Shown here: piece after piece, positions 46,143 through 55,456 of the stretch
How positions within the stretch are numbered: the stretch's first letter is position 1
Layout of the letters: every line of letters starts with the position of its first letter
DNA from: Paenisporosarcina sp. TG20
GTDB taxonomy: Bacteria > Bacillota > Bacilli > Bacillales_A > Planococcaceae
DNA: 64,000 bases
Direction: 5' to 3'
NCBI RefSeq assembly: GCF_000286315.1
Contig: NZ_ALJG01000363.1
Span: 1 to 64,000 of the forward strand
Position numbers and translations under genes: made by a program
Notes under the pieces: model-generated
What the model saw: only the letters and a program-made list of their open reading frames with translations
The model's database searches: none
What the model was told of the DNA's origin: nothing

Positions 46143-48556
46143 TTTTGGACCTCCCCTTTTAAACGTAATTCTGGTAAACGCGTATAGTCATCTCCGTTTA
46201 ATGATTGTTTAGTCACTTTAAACTGGACTTTGCCATCTGGTGAAATATATTGATTGACATTTTCTTTGATTGAAAGTCGCCCACTTTTAACCGTTTCGTA
46301 AAATTTCGATGAAACATTATAAATTTCTATTGTGATTGTAGAAGTATCTGTATTTGCTAACTGTAATTCTAACCAATTGACCTGTTTAAGCGGGACAGAA
46401 CTTGGTATTATCCATTCATACATATAAGAACCATTGACCATGATTCCTTCAAATTTACTTTCATCAATTTGTTCATAATGTGCAGATGAATCTTCTGGAC
46501 TCACGCTGATATCAAAAGCAGACGAAGGTAATGTGAACTCCCCTGACATAGTAGTTTTTGGAGTAAAGGACTGTATAAGTACATTTACTGCAGACATTTC
46601 TGCGCGAGAATCTACTAAAGAGATAGGGACAATTGCATCTTCTGTATGTGCGATTATAGCAGGATGCGCCGTGGTTTTACCGGTCATTTGAGACATACGA
46701 ATCAAACTGTTTTTTCTTTCTTTAGGTAAGTCACTACTTTGTGTCATTGTTGAATGTCCCATGTAAGGAATTGCTCCAGTAGCTATTGGTAAAAGAATCG
46801 CGGAACCAATCGGTTCATTTACTCCCACAGATTCATTTGGACCTAAATCACCAACCTCAATCATTTTAGTGCCTGACCATATTGAAACATCTTTCACTGT
46901 AAAAGAAAACTCGTTTTTAACCGTTCCGCGTATATTACCGCTTTCAACTGATAAATCAATAGCAAATTTCCCTACGTCCTTAATATGAGATTCACCAATT
47001 ACAGAAGAAACAGACCAAAAACCGACATCTCGCATTATTAATCGATTTTTATTTGCCATTTCTTGCAGAATGGACATTGAATGAACACTACCTGTAGGTG
47101 ATGAAAAAGCATTCATTCGTTTCATGCCTACCATCGTTGTCCCTGGTTCAGCTTCAAATGTGAAATTACCGGTCCTATTTGACAACAAAGATTCTATATA
47201 ATAACCAGAAAGACTTGCATCCTCTTGGACTGTATAAAAACTTGACTGTTGAATTTGGGGGCGTATAAGGCGATCTTTTGCTCCGTAAGCAAATATGGCT
47301 ACAGACGCTAGAATAGATATAGTTGGAATGATCCACCATGCATGTTCTCGTTTATCTCTTCTCTTCAATAGGAAATACAATAACGGGCCAACTAACATGA
47401 TATAGATGATGACAATTGTGATCATTAAAGGTGTGGATACTTGAAATGATGGGAATAGTTCATTCGTCTGGCCCACTTCATACGATATTGTTTCTTTGAT
47501 TCCTTGATCACCGGAATTCATCTTTGAGTATGTAAAGACCCCGAGATTCGCTTTTTTAATCAATTCAGAAATAAATGCTGAAGCATTTATTTCTTTAGAG
47601 AATGGCTCATCTCCAAGCGAAAAAGAAGTTTGAATAATTGCCCCTGTACCAATCGATTTTACTGCCGCAAGTGGTTGATTATCCGACTGCATTAACAAGC
47701 GAGATTGTTCGTTTAATGTGGCTTTGAATGAAGAAACATCTTCAGAGAATTGTTGTTTGTTTGTAAAGTTGGCAAAGACATCTTTTGAAATTTGTTGTCG
47801 TTCTTGAGATAGATTAAGTGGCAATTGTGATGACAACAAGCCTAATTCAGCTGCAGTATTATCCGATGCACCTACTATGACAACACCGCCTGTTTGGACC
47901 CAATCTAATATTGCTTGTTGAGCCTCATCTGGCAGATCAGCTAATACAAACTCATCAACTACTATAAGATTGGCAAGGCCATATGCAGATCCATCGGAGG
48001 GAAATTCAAAATTGTTTAATTGTGCAAGATTTATTACTTGAGTATCAGTCATACCATTTAATTTGATCTTGGAGAATGGACTGAGCCGATCCTGACTTTC
48101 CGTTAGTGTTAATACAAAATTAGTTTCGGGTTCATAAAACTTAGGACTTATTGATTTATCTCCTATATATTCAAGTTCTTTACCGTGTTCCCAGCTATCT
48201 TCATAAAAATAAAACATTTGTGTTTCCGAACCTGAGTACATAAATTCAGGTGTTAAACCAGGTAGAGTTAAATTTAATGTCTTGGTTTCCCCTGATCCTA
48301 CCGTAAATGGAATCGCTTTTGCTGAACCCACTGCATAGGATTCCGAATAGTCAATAACTAGATCCCCAGAAAAATCATCCCCATTGTTTACGACAGTTAT
48401 AGTAAGGGGTAACCCTTGACTGTGTTTAACTTTGTTTTGAATGCCAGCAGTTGCTTTAACCTCTAGTTTGGTTGCTGCAGATGCTTCTGTTAATGATAAA
48501 AAACTTAACAAAAATATTATGCATAAGGCAAAACACCATCGAATACTTTGAATCAT
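46139..48556 (-). CDS. Large exported membrane protein of an ABC operon
   Basis: Protein of 805 residues. The signal peptide (about 1-28) is followed by an extracellular beta-rich part and a Rossmann/GATase1-like segment (AILDWVQTGGVVIVGAS, about 217-233). Two helices at about 378-400 and 408-430 are joined by the basic cytoplasmic loop KRRDKREHAW. A second extracellular region of about 370 residues runs to the end. It resembles uncharacterised proteins encoded beside ABC-2 transporters. No enzyme motif is visible. The stop overlaps the ATPase start (ATGA). It may be a receptor, a scaffold or a wall-sensing partner of the transporter; this is inference. Confidence 0.8.
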   Translation of the reverse strand: MIQSIRWCFALCIIFLLSFLSLTEASAATKLEVKATAGIQNKVKHSQGLPLTITVVNNGDDFSGDLVIDYSESYAVGSAKAIPFTVGSGETKTLNLTLPGLTPEFMYSGSETQMFYFYEDSWEHGKELEYIGDKSISPKFYEPETNFVLTLTESQDRLSPFSKIKLNGMTDTQVINLAQLNNFEFPSDGSAYGLANLIVVDEFVLADLPDEAQQAILDWVQTGGVVIVGASDNTAAELGLLSSQLPLNLSQERQQISKDVFANFTNKQQFSEDVSSFKATLNEQSRLLMQSDNQPLAAVKSIGTGAIIQTSFSLGDEPFSKEINASAFISELIKKANLGVFTYSKMNSGDQGIKETISYEVGQTNELFPSFQVSTPLMITIVIIYIMLVGPLLYFLLKRRDKREHAWWIIPTISILASVAIFAYGAKDRLIRPQIQQSSFYTVQEDASLSGYYIESLLSNRTGNFTFEAEPGTTMVGMKRMNAFSSPTGSVHSMSILQEMANKNRLIMRDVGFWSVSSVIGESHIKDVGKFAIDLSVESGNIRGTVKNEFSFTVKDVSIWSGTKMIEVGDLGPNESVGVNEPIGSAILLPIATGAIPYMGHSTMTQSSDLPKERKNSLIRMSQMTGKTTAHPAIIAHTEDAIVPISLVDSRAEMSAVNVLIQSFTPKTTMSGEFTLPSSAFDISVSPEDSSAHYEQIDESKFEGIMVNGSYMYEWIIPSSVPLKQVNWLELQLANTDTSTITIEIYNVSSKFYETVKSGRLSIKENVNQYISPDGKVQFKVTKQSLNGDDYTRLPELRLKGEVQK

Positions 48557-48835
48557 CTCTCTTCCCCCTTTGTCTCTATAAATATTAGTACGAAATGGCT
48601 ACTTAAAGGTTCCTTTAAATTAACAGAAAATTATATCTTGCTTATCATTGAATTGAAACCTCATATATTCTCATACATTAAAAAACAAAATTATAAATAT
48701 TTTGAAAGATATACATCCGATTTTCAATAAATAGAAATACAATTGAGTCAATTTCATAACTCCTTAATTTGATAATAAACAAGAACATTTAATTGGTTTT
48801 CACATTAATTATCCGTTAATTTTAAACTGCTATCG

Positions 48836-49024
48836 TTTGATTGTAGCGCAAGGCGACTCCAGTGGGAACAGCACAAACTGGAAGCCCCGCAGGAAAGATA
48901 CTGGCCAAAAGCCAGGATCTTTGCGACGAGTAACCGCAGGAGCACATGTTTTTAGAGTGACGAGGAGATTGAAGCCGTGCCCCACGGAAAGCGTCCGCAT
49001 GGAGCGGAAATCAACTTTGTTCGG
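48836..49024 (+). repeat. Intergenic repeat R2, complete short form
   Basis: The copy runs from GATTGTAGCGCAAGGCGACT to GGAGCGGAAATCAACTTTG. It contains ACGAGTAACCGCAGGAGCAC and CCCACGGAAAGCGTCCGC, all shared with the copy at 26178-26366 on the other strand. It lies in the 569-base gap between the 805-residue gene and the holin. The 48557-48835 part is AT-rich with no feature seen. Confidence 0.7.
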
Positions 49025-49074
49025 ATATTATTACTAGATTTTTTATTATGAAATTGACTCGGTTAACTTTCCAT

Positions 49075-49108
49075 AAAAAAAGGACGTCACTAATAAAGAA
49101 TGACGTCA
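49075..49108 (-). terminator. Terminator after the holin gene
   Basis: The stem TGACGTC(A)/(T)GACGTC has a loop of about 11 bases and a TTTTTTT run on the minus strand. Confidence 0.75.
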
Positions 49109-49125
49109 AATATTATCTGTATGAG

Positions 49126-49512
49126 TTAATCATCATTAGATATTTTATCAATAAACTTTGAGATGATCTTAGGTATTGGTACACCAATAGAATGAAGATT
49201 TTCTAAGATTGATAATCCCTCCATACCGATATAGAAATAAATTGCCGTTGTTTTAAAGACTGGAATATCTGAAACTGTTAACATATCTATCCAATTGGCT
49301 AAAATAATTACTAACATCATCGCTGCTTTTTTCAAGAACCCTTTGTAACCCTGTTTAGAGCTGAGTTTCTTTTCAATCGCAGCTTTAATTAACCCGGTTA
49401 TGATATCTATAACCATAAAAACAATTAGGACTGTTAGTAGCATTTGCCATCCACCAATTAAAAATAAGAACCATGATCCAGTGATTGAAAGAACAAATAA
49501 GATTTTTTCCAT
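49126..49512 (-). CDS. Phage-type holin family protein, isolated
   Basis: Membrane protein of 128 residues with three or four hydrophobic segments. The family regions FMVIDIITGLIKAAIEKKLSSKQGYKGFLKKAAMML and YFYIGMEGLSILEN match the holin_4 (TcdE/UtxA-like) family. Such holins release endolysins or toxins, but no endolysin or other phage gene is nearby. The role here may be domestic, such as autolysin release. The ATG at 49512 has AAGGAGG eight bases upstream; the GTG three codons earlier overlaps that site. Confidence 0.85.
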   Translation of the reverse strand: MEKILFVLSITGSWFLFLIGGWQMLLTVLIVFMVIDIITGLIKAAIEKKLSSKQGYKGFLKKAAMMLVIILANWIDMLTVSDIPVFKTTAIYFYIGMEGLSILENLHSIGVPIPKIISKFIDKISNDD

Positions 49513-49550
49513 GTAAAACACCTCCTTTTCATATAGAAAGAGACATATAA

Positions 49551-49576
49551 AAAAGTCCTCTTTTGAAGGACTTTTG
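49551..49576 (-). terminator. Hairpin upstream of the holin gene
   Basis: The stem AAAAGTCCT/AGGACTTTT has a seven-base loop, and minus-strand T's follow. It lies 38 bases before the holin start. It may be a second terminator for dapL or an attenuator of the holin. Confidence 0.5.
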
Positions 49577-49724
49577 ACATGTTTTCAGCACGAGCAAATG
49601 ATATAGTAAAGTTTTTATCAACATTACAGATACATAGACAAACATCTCTTTCAAATTGTCCTTCATGATATTATATGATGCTGATTCTATTAATGACTTT
49701 GCTATTTCTCACTAATGCACAATA

Positions 49725-49772
49725 AAAACCCTTCATTCATGCAAAATAGCACATAGAATGAAGGGTTTTTTT
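49725..49772 (-). terminator. Terminator after dapL
   Basis: The stem AAACCCTTCATTC/GAATGAAGGGTTT has an 18-base loop and T-runs on both strands. Confidence 0.85.
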
Positions 49773-49781
49773 AAAAATATA

Positions 49782-50903
49782 TTAGAGTGAACGTATATAA
49801 GATTCCACAAAAGGGACGAGATATTCTATTACTTTTTCATCTGGACTAAGTTTTGCATTGTGTAAGCCGGAAGGAGAATCAACTCCTGCCCAAAATAAAA
49901 GTCCAGGAATTTCTTGCAAGAAATATCCGAAGTCCTCTCCGGTCATTGCTGGATCACATTCTATTGAAACAGTCGACTTATCATCCTTAGCAAAGTTCAA
50001 AAACTCTTTAGTAATCTTTGGTGTATTAAACACTTGATAATAAGAAGACCCATAGTCTACTTTAACCTGGCATTCAAAAGCAACTTCTGTTGCTTGACAA
50101 AATGCTTCAATTCGTTGTTTCACACTAGTCATTGTTTGTGCGTTCATTGTACGTATTGTTCCCTCTAGCCGTGCATGACCTGAAATAATATTTTGAACTG
50201 TGCCAGAAGTCATTTTACCAATTGTTACTACTGCAGAATCAAGCGGGTTGATTGAACGACTGACAATCGTTTGAAGTTGTAATAATAAACTTGCAGCAGC
50301 TATTGTCATATCTTTCGTCTGATGTGGATATGCTGCATGACCTTCCACTCCATGAAGATCTATAAAGAGCTCTGATGTATTTGCAAATAATAGACCTGGA
50401 CGAGTTGCTACTGTCCCAACAGGATACTCTGGCGCAATATGAAAAGCTAAAATTAAATCCGGTAACAACTCTGGATGTTGTTCCTTTATCCATTCTCGCA
50501 TTGGTAGTGCTCCACCTGGTCCTTCTTCAGCAGGTTGAAATAAAAAAACCATAGAATCGTTAATAGGTATTTCATTAATTTGTCTTAACAATCCTAAAGC
50601 GACCGTCATATGAATATCATGACCACATGCATGCATATATCCATGATGAGTTGATTGGAAAGGAAGAGATGTAAGTTCCTTAATAGGAAGACCATCCATA
50701 TCAGCTCTCCAACCAATAATTTTCGTTGGATTTAGTCCTTTTACGTGAACAATAATACCGGTTTTCCACTCCACAATTGTTAATCGCTGTTTATTAAGAG
50801 TATGAAGTTCCTTTAATAAATAAGCTTGTGTTTTATATTCGTGGAAACCAGTCTCTGGAATTTGATGTAATTCACGTCGTATTTGTTGAAGTGTTTTCAT
50901 CAT
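49782..50903 (-). CDS. dapL: N-acetyldiaminopimelate deacetylase (YkuR)
   Basis: M20-family metallohydrolase of 373 residues that removes acetate from N-acetyl-LL-diaminopimelate in the acetylase branch of lysine/diaminopimelate synthesis. Visible motifs are RRELHQIPETGFHEYKT, GWRADMDGLPIKE, YMHACGHDIHMTVALG, QPAEEGPGGALPM and TGEDFGYFLQEIPG. It follows dapH by six bases. The symbol follows B. subtilis usage, where dapL is this deacetylase and not the aminotransferase. Confidence 0.92.
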   Translation of the reverse strand: MMKTLQQIRRELHQIPETGFHEYKTQAYLLKELHTLNKQRLTIVEWKTGIIVHVKGLNPTKIIGWRADMDGLPIKELTSLPFQSTHHGYMHACGHDIHMTVALGLLRQINEIPINDSMVFLFQPAEEGPGGALPMREWIKEQHPELLPDLILAFHIAPEYPVGTVATRPGLLFANTSELFIDLHGVEGHAAYPHQTKDMTIAAASLLLQLQTIVSRSINPLDSAVVTIGKMTSGTVQNIISGHARLEGTIRTMNAQTMTSVKQRIEAFCQATEVAFECQVKVDYGSSYYQVFNTPKITKEFLNFAKDDKSTVSIECDPAMTGEDFGYFLQEIPGLLFWAGVDSPSGLHNAKLSPDEKVIEYLVPFVESYIRSL

Positions 50904-50909
50904 CTAATC

Positions 50910-51623
50910 CTAAAGTTGACGAAGTTCTTGCATAATTTCAGTTTTTGATTTTGTTTTATCGTCTATTTCCTTAATAACTTTTGCTGGCATACCTGCCACT
51001 ACCGTGTAGGGAGGAACGTCTTTTGTTACGATAGCTCCGGCTGCAACTACTGACCCTTTGCCAATTGTAACACCCTCTAAAACAACTGCATTTGCGCCAA
51101 TAAGTACATCATCTTCCACAGTAACCGGCATTGCAGAAGGTGGCTCAATTACACCTGCTAATACAGCACCCGCACCAATGTGACAGTTTTTCCCAACTGT
51201 AGCACGTCCACCTAGGATCGCACCCATATCTATCATCGTCCCATCGCCAATAACTGCTCCAATATTAATAATCGCACCCATCATAATAATACAGTTATTA
51301 CCTATTTCAACTTGGTCACGGATAAATGCGCCAGGTTCAATTCGGGAGTTTATACCTTTTAAATCTACTAACGGGATTGCAGAATTACGACGGTCATTTT
51401 CCACCACTATATCTGCTATTTGATCTTTATTTTCAGTTAAAACAGCTTCAAGATCAGACCACTCACCAAATAACACAAGTGAATTACCTTCTCCAAAGAC
51501 TTTCGTATTTTCACCAAAAGATATCTTATTTAAGTTTTTACCATTTACATAAACCTTAACTGGTGTTGATTTTTTTGCATGTTGAATATAAGAAATAATT
51601 TCATATGCATCCATTTGTTTCAT
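50910..51623 (-). CDS. dapH: Tetrahydrodipicolinate N-acetyltransferase (YkuQ)
   Basis: Acetyltransferase of 237 residues with an N-terminal DapH-specific domain (about 1-90) and a left-handed beta-helix of hexapeptide repeats (about 95-215; [20 protein letters not shown]). It acetylates tetrahydrodipicolinate from acetyl-CoA. Its product is processed further and then deacetylated by the downstream dapL product. Together they supply diaminopimelate for peptidoglycan and dipicolinate precursors for the spore. The ATG has AAAGGGAG upstream. Confidence 0.95.
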   Translation of the reverse strand: MKQMDAYEIISYIQHAKKSTPVKVYVNGKNLNKISFGENTKVFGEGNSLVLFGEWSDLEAVLTENKDQIADIVVENDRRNSAIPLVDLKGINSRIEPGAFIRDQVEIGNNCIIMMGAIINIGAVIGDGTMIDMGAILGGRATVGKNCHIGAGAVLAGVIEPPSAMPVTVEDDVLIGANAVVLEGVTIGKGSVVAAGAIVTKDVPPYTVVAGMPAKVIKEIDDKTKSKTEIMQELRQL

Positions 51624-51696
51624 AATTCATAAACTCCCTTTCAATCTTGCGAAATATGGTCTAATTGTACAGGAAAACGAATAATAATACACGTAA

Positions 51697-52587
51697 TTAA
51701 TTTGAGAAATCATGCAGTCTTTCTGCATGATCTTTCACAATTTCAACAAAAGCTTCAACTTGTCGAAGTTTAAAGGCAGACTCATATGCTATTAGCCAAG
51801 TATCACGTGTTAATTCAAACTCTTCGGCTTGGTTGGTTAATGCAATTTTATTGATTTTTTCTAAACCACTTAAAGTGATGGATGGTAAAATAGCATATCC
51901 AATTCCATTCAAAGCCATTTGTTTACAGGTTTCAATCTGATCTACTGTAATTTGGTGTTTCGGACTTGAGGAAAAGTGACTTTGCCACCATGCTTGTATC
52001 TCTTGATAGTAGTTTGAATCACTTTTAAACTGGATAAAAGGACGGTCGGTTGACGAAACATCTTTAACTTCTTTCAATTCTTTGTCTACTAAATACAGTG
52101 TGTCTCTAAATAAATGAATTTTTGTAGATTTCCATTCAGTATGACCTCTAACAATTCCAATATGAGCTTCTCCATCGTATAAGGCCTTCACAATCTCTGA
52201 ACTCCAACCCGTAATAAGTGAAATTTTAACTTCTGGATATTCTGTGACAAAATCTTTTAACACCATTGGCAACCAATTTTGCCCGACAATTGAAGCACAT
52301 GCAATTTTTAAAGTTCCGTGCACCTTAGAGGTCAAGGAATGAATGATTTCATGAAGTTCTTCTTTCTTTAAAATATTTTCGATTGAAAATTGAATTACAA
52401 GTTCACCAGCAGGTGTAGGAGTGAGACCTTTTTGCGAACGAAGAAATAATTGTACCCCCCAATCTTTTTCAATCGATTGGAGACGTTGGGATAATGCGGG
52501 CTGGGACAAGAACAGGCGCTCCGCTGCTTTTCTCATATTGCCCTCTTCTGCAAGTATCTTAATAATTTGCCATTCATTCGTCGTCAT
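51697..52587 (-). CDS. ccpC: LysR-type regulator CcpC (YkuM)
   Basis: Transcription factor of 296 residues. The N-terminal winged helix (about 1-60) contains NMRKAAERLFLSQPALSQRLQ. The effector domain has ISLITGWSSEIVKALYDGE and the end NGIGYAILPSITL. It is very similar to remembered CcpC, the citrate-sensing regulator of TCA-cycle genes. Pyc and PDH in this window feed that pathway. The ATG at 52587 has AAGGAG eight bases upstream; a GTG three codons earlier overlaps it. Confidence 0.88.
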   Translation of the reverse strand: MTTNEWQIIKILAEEGNMRKAAERLFLSQPALSQRLQSIEKDWGVQLFLRSQKGLTPTPAGELVIQFSIENILKKEELHEIIHSLTSKVHGTLKIACASIVGQNWLPMVLKDFVTEYPEVKISLITGWSSEIVKALYDGEAHIGIVRGHTEWKSTKIHLFRDTLYLVDKELKEVKDVSSTDRPFIQFKSDSNYYQEIQAWWQSHFSSSPKHQITVDQIETCKQMALNGIGYAILPSITLSGLEKINKIALTNQAEEFELTRDTWLIAYESAFKLRQVEAFVEIVKDHAERLHDFSN

Positions 52588-52665
52588 TAATCTCACTCCT
52601 TATAAGAACCTTCAAAAGCATGGCCATCCTAGCTTTACTAAAAAGCACGACCACTCTAACCCGTG

Positions 52666-52702
52666 AAAAAGAAGATCTCCTGCTTCGGAGATCTTCTTTT
52701 TT
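52666..52702 (-). terminator. Terminator after darB
   Basis: A perfect 12-bp stem pairs AAGAAGATCTCC with GGAGATCTTCTT around a six-base loop. A T-run follows. Confidence 0.9.
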
Positions 52703-52709
52703 ATTGCTA

Positions 52710-53147
52710 CTAACTATTTAGATAGATATGTTTTTTCAGTTGTTTTAATACAATACGTCTCGTTAATATACCTAAAAATGTTTCTTCATCATCGATTACA
52801 CATAAAAAAGGATGATTGATCAATAGGTCGAGTCCTTTTTTGAACTTTTCAGTAATATGAATAATTGGAGCCATTTGCATGACAAGATCTACTTTCAAAT
52901 CTGGCAAACGTTCGTACTCAATATGATCAAGACCTAGAATTGAATCTGTAATCATTTGTGTGCTTACTAACCCTTTTAATCTGTATTTAGAATCTAGAAC
53001 CGGGATAGACGAGTAACCTGTTTTTGTCAAGACGAGTAATGCATGTTCTGCACTATTACCAACTTGGACGTGTGCAACTTTTTCTGACGAGATGATGAAT
53101 TCTTCGATTTGCATATCTAAAAAATCTCTGCTTGTAAGTGAAATCAT
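52710..53147 (-). CDS. darB: CBS-domain protein YkuL (DarB/CbpB)
   Basis: Protein of 145 residues consisting of two CBS domains (about 14-70 and 78-140) with no other domain. The family segments KTGYSSIPVLDSKYRLKGLVS and INHPFLCVIDDEETFLGILTRR are present. The B. subtilis orthologue DarB binds cyclic di-AMP and links it to the stringent response and pyruvate carboxylase. That connection is notable since pyc lies in this window. The assignment is by length, sequence and position next to ccpC. Confidence 0.82.
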   Translation of the reverse strand: MISLTSRDFLDMQIEEFIISSEKVAHVQVGNSAEHALLVLTKTGYSSIPVLDSKYRLKGLVSTQMITDSILGLDHIEYERLPDLKVDLVMQMAPIIHITEKFKKGLDLLINHPFLCVIDDEETFLGILTRRIVLKQLKKHIYLNS

Positions 53148-53249
53148 ACACTTCTACTCCTTTATCTGTTCTACAAACGAACAGCGTATTACTCTATTAT
53201 CATATCATATTCAGCGACAGAAGAGAGAAGTAATGGTTTAGCACAGAAT

Positions 53250-53284
53250 AAAAACTTCTTTACCTAATAAGGCAAAGAAGTTGC
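53250..53284 (-). terminator. Terminator at the end of the 79-residue gene
   Basis: The stem AACTTCTTT(GCC)/(GGT)AAAGAAGTT, read on the minus strand, has a T-run beyond. It overlaps the stop codon. Confidence 0.8.
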
Positions 53285-53503
53285 ATAATAAAATATTAGA
53301 AGTGATACAAATATAAGTGAAGCAAGATAAACCCAAATGATTGGATTTAGTACAAAAGGATGTTCTTTCACAGATTCCGGGATTGGTGAATCATTTGCTG
53401 ATTGGCGTTTCCTTTCAAACGTCATAATTCTCCTTGTTGCGTTAAAACCAATAGCACTAATGATAAGTACTACACCCATTAACGGCCACGTCCACATACC
53501 CAT
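53264..53503 (-). CDS. Small two-helix membrane protein of unknown function
   Basis: Protein of 79 residues with one helix at about 3-20 and another at about 54-74. A hydrophilic loop rich in Lys, Arg, Glu and Pro (TFERKRQSANDSPIPESVKE) joins them. Both ends are probably outside or both inside, given the basic loop. I do not recognise a family. AAAGGGTAGGAT precedes the ATG. It lies between fadH and darB with its own terminator, so it may follow fadH in a transcript (60 bases apart). Confidence 0.65.
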   Translation of the reverse strand: MGMWTWPLMGVVLIISAIGFNATRRIMTFERKRQSANDSPIPESVKEHPFVLNPIIWVYLASLIFVSLLIFYYATSLPY

Positions 53504-53563
53504 AGTTATCCTACCCTTTCAATGAAGTAAGCTTAGTATGGGTTGTATCGTTATTTTTACTCT

Positions 53564-54334
53564 TTAAAAAGGATATTTATTTAACCATTGCCCGCCATCA
53601 AGTGTGACGATTTCTCCATTCATATATGCTGCTTTTTTCGAAAGCATAAATGCAGCGAGATCAGCAATTTCTTCTGGAAGTCCCAGTCGTCCAAGTGGTA
53701 CTGATTTAAGTGTACGTTCAGCTGCCTCCTCAGATTCCCATAGCTTTTCAGCTCCACCCGTGCGTTCAATTGGTCCTGGAGCTATTCCGTTCACTCGAAT
53801 CCCAAATTGAGTTCCCCATTCTACCGCGAGCGTTCTCGTTAAAGACATAACGCCTGCTTTTGCTGCAGCAGAATGTACAACTCCCGCTCCAGCATTCCAT
53901 GCATACGTTGCCAACATATTAAGTATGGATCCTTTCTGCTCTTTTTCAATCCAGTAGTTACCTACTGCTTGAGAACAATAAAACGTTCCATTTAAAACAA
54001 TGTCAATAACAGATTTCCAGCCGTTTGGCGATAGTTTTTCAGCATGAACGATAAAGTTTCCAGCAGCATTGTTTACAAGTCCATCAATCCTACCAAACTT
54101 CTCATCAGCAAATTGGACCATTGCCTTTACATGTTCAGGTTCACGTACATCCATTTGAAAAATACCTACACGGTTAAAATCATGGGAAATTGCCTTTTGA
54201 GCCGTTTCTAATCGCTCTAAATTACGTCCAGTAATAACAACATTTGCACCTTCTTCAACAAATCGCTTCGCCATGTAAAAACCCATTCCACTTGAACCAC
54301 CAGTGATAATTATTGTTTGATCTTGTAATAACAT
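53564..54334 (-). CDS. fadH: Short-chain dehydrogenase, 2,4-dienoyl-CoA reductase type
   Basis: SDR enzyme of 256 residues. The cofactor motif is IITGGSSGMGFYMAKR (TGxxxGxG), and NNAAGN and the C-terminal GxxG region GGQWLNKYPF are present. Position 140-165 reads ATYAWNAGAGVVHSAAAKAG, so the usual YxxxK catalytic Tyr is replaced. This is typical of the 2,4-dienoyl-CoA reductase subgroup (B. subtilis FadH/YkuF), which acts on unsaturated fatty acyl-CoA. The ATG at 54334 has GGGGG six bases upstream; the frame opens ten codons earlier. Upstream, 54335-54976 is gene-free apart from a promoter-like sequence. Confidence 0.85.
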   Translation of the reverse strand: MLLQDQTIIITGGSSGMGFYMAKRFVEEGANVVITGRNLERLETAQKAISHDFNRVGIFQMDVREPEHVKAMVQFADEKFGRIDGLVNNAAGNFIVHAEKLSPNGWKSVIDIVLNGTFYCSQAVGNYWIEKEQKGSILNMLATYAWNAGAGVVHSAAAKAGVMSLTRTLAVEWGTQFGIRVNGIAPGPIERTGGAEKLWESEEAAERTLKSVPLGRLGLPEEIADLAAFMLSKKAAYMNGEIVTLDGGQWLNKYPF

Positions 54335-54549
54335 ATTATTCCCCCTTAAATACTGAATATTCATTCATAAATCTATTATGCCATTACTAGCTTACAAAAG
54401 TACATAGACGATTTGTAGAACTTTTATTTATCTCTACTTTTAGACTTTCATACTAATGTCTTAATAATCAACTTGGAAGTACTTGATATTGTACACTTTT
54501 TTAATTCTATTATTCATAAATTTGCTAATTCAAAGTGAAATCCAAATCT

Positions 54550-54578
54550 TTTACATCCATTTTATGTTGCTGTATACT
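54550..54578 (+). promoter_or_regulatory. Orphan sigma-A-type promoter in a gene-free stretch
   Basis: TTTACA, exactly 17 bases, TATACT. No credible start codon with a ribosome site follows closely. A perfect AT-rich palindrome, AAAAGAATAATTATTCTTTT, lies at 54675-54694. The nearest gene is ykyB, 400 bases away. It may drive a small RNA or a long ykyB leader. Confidence 0.5.
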
Positions 54579-54976
54579 AGTAATTGGATATTCATAGTGT
54601 TGTTGAAGTATTTATACACATTGCTCTTGGCTCTCCCATCAATGTGAAAGAAAATGAAATCTGTGTTTCTACGCAAAAGAATAATTATTCTTTTTGAAAA
54701 GAAGTAATTGTATATATGTTCAAGATAAAAATTTCAAATGGAAACTATGCTTTGTAATTTGATATCCATTAAGTATGCGTCTAAAGTGTTCCATCTACGT
54801 GCATCAATTGTTAATACTTATTTGCGTTTTATTATACTCATGATCTTTTTTTATACCATTTTAATTATTATCTATACAAATTGGGAAGGAATTGGTATGA
54901 TATATTTAATTGAATGCTCTGAATTTTCTTTAATATAGCTATTTAAAATTTTCTAAGGTGTGAAGGGTGGGGTTTC

Positions 54977-55444
54977 ATGAAACCAAATAGGACTGACGAA
55001 CAACTAGCTTCTGCTATTTTTTCAGTAAATCGTCATGCTAAAACGGCTACTGATAACAAATATCTCTATGAATTAAAGAGATTAACCATTGAAAAAATGA
55101 TTGAAACTGGACGTGCTAAAAAACTGGGACTACACTTTGTGGAAAATCCTCGATTTAGTCAACAACAATCTTCTGTATTAGTTCAATGTGCTGATTACTA
55201 TTTTCATTTATTACCCAAAAAAGAAGATTTTCAAAGCCTAACACATTTGGGGCATTTAGATGAAAATTACCGTAATCCACAAAGAAGAATGAGTTTAAAT
55301 CTAGCAAAGCAGCTGTTAAGCGAATACACCGGTTTACATCAGTCGAACTTAAAGAATAAACCCACTCAAATGCCCTTCTCCCAATCAAATAAAAAACCAG
55401 TAAAAAAACGGTCATATATTTTTGGAAGCACTTACTTAGATTAA
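54977..55444 (+). CDS. ykyB: YkyB family protein
   Basis: Soluble protein of 155 residues. It starts with a helical region (EQLASAIFSVNRHAKTATDN), continues YELKRLTIEKMIETGRAKKLGLHF, and ends in a basic tail rich in Lys, Asn, Gln and Pro. It matches the YkyB family of Bacillales, whose function is unknown. GAAGGGTGGGG precedes the ATG. It is convergent with an MFS gene, as ykyB is with ykuC in B. subtilis. Confidence 0.85.
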   Translation: MKPNRTDEQLASAIFSVNRHAKTATDNKYLYELKRLTIEKMIETGRAKKLGLHFVENPRFSQQQSSVLVQCADYYFHLLPKKEDFQSLTHLGHLDENYRNPQRRMSLNLAKQLLSEYTGLHQSNLKNKPTQMPFSQSNKKPVKKRSYIFGSTYLD

Positions 55445-55456
55445 ATAATATGAATA

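Noticed and set aside
48837-49037. 66-codon open frame
   Set aside because: It coincides with an R2 repeat copy; open frames in such repeats are common and not conserved.
54738-54938. 66-codon hydrophobic open frame upstream of ykyB
   Set aside because: It is very AT-rich with no ribosome site; chance Ile/Tyr/Phe-rich frames are expected in such DNA.
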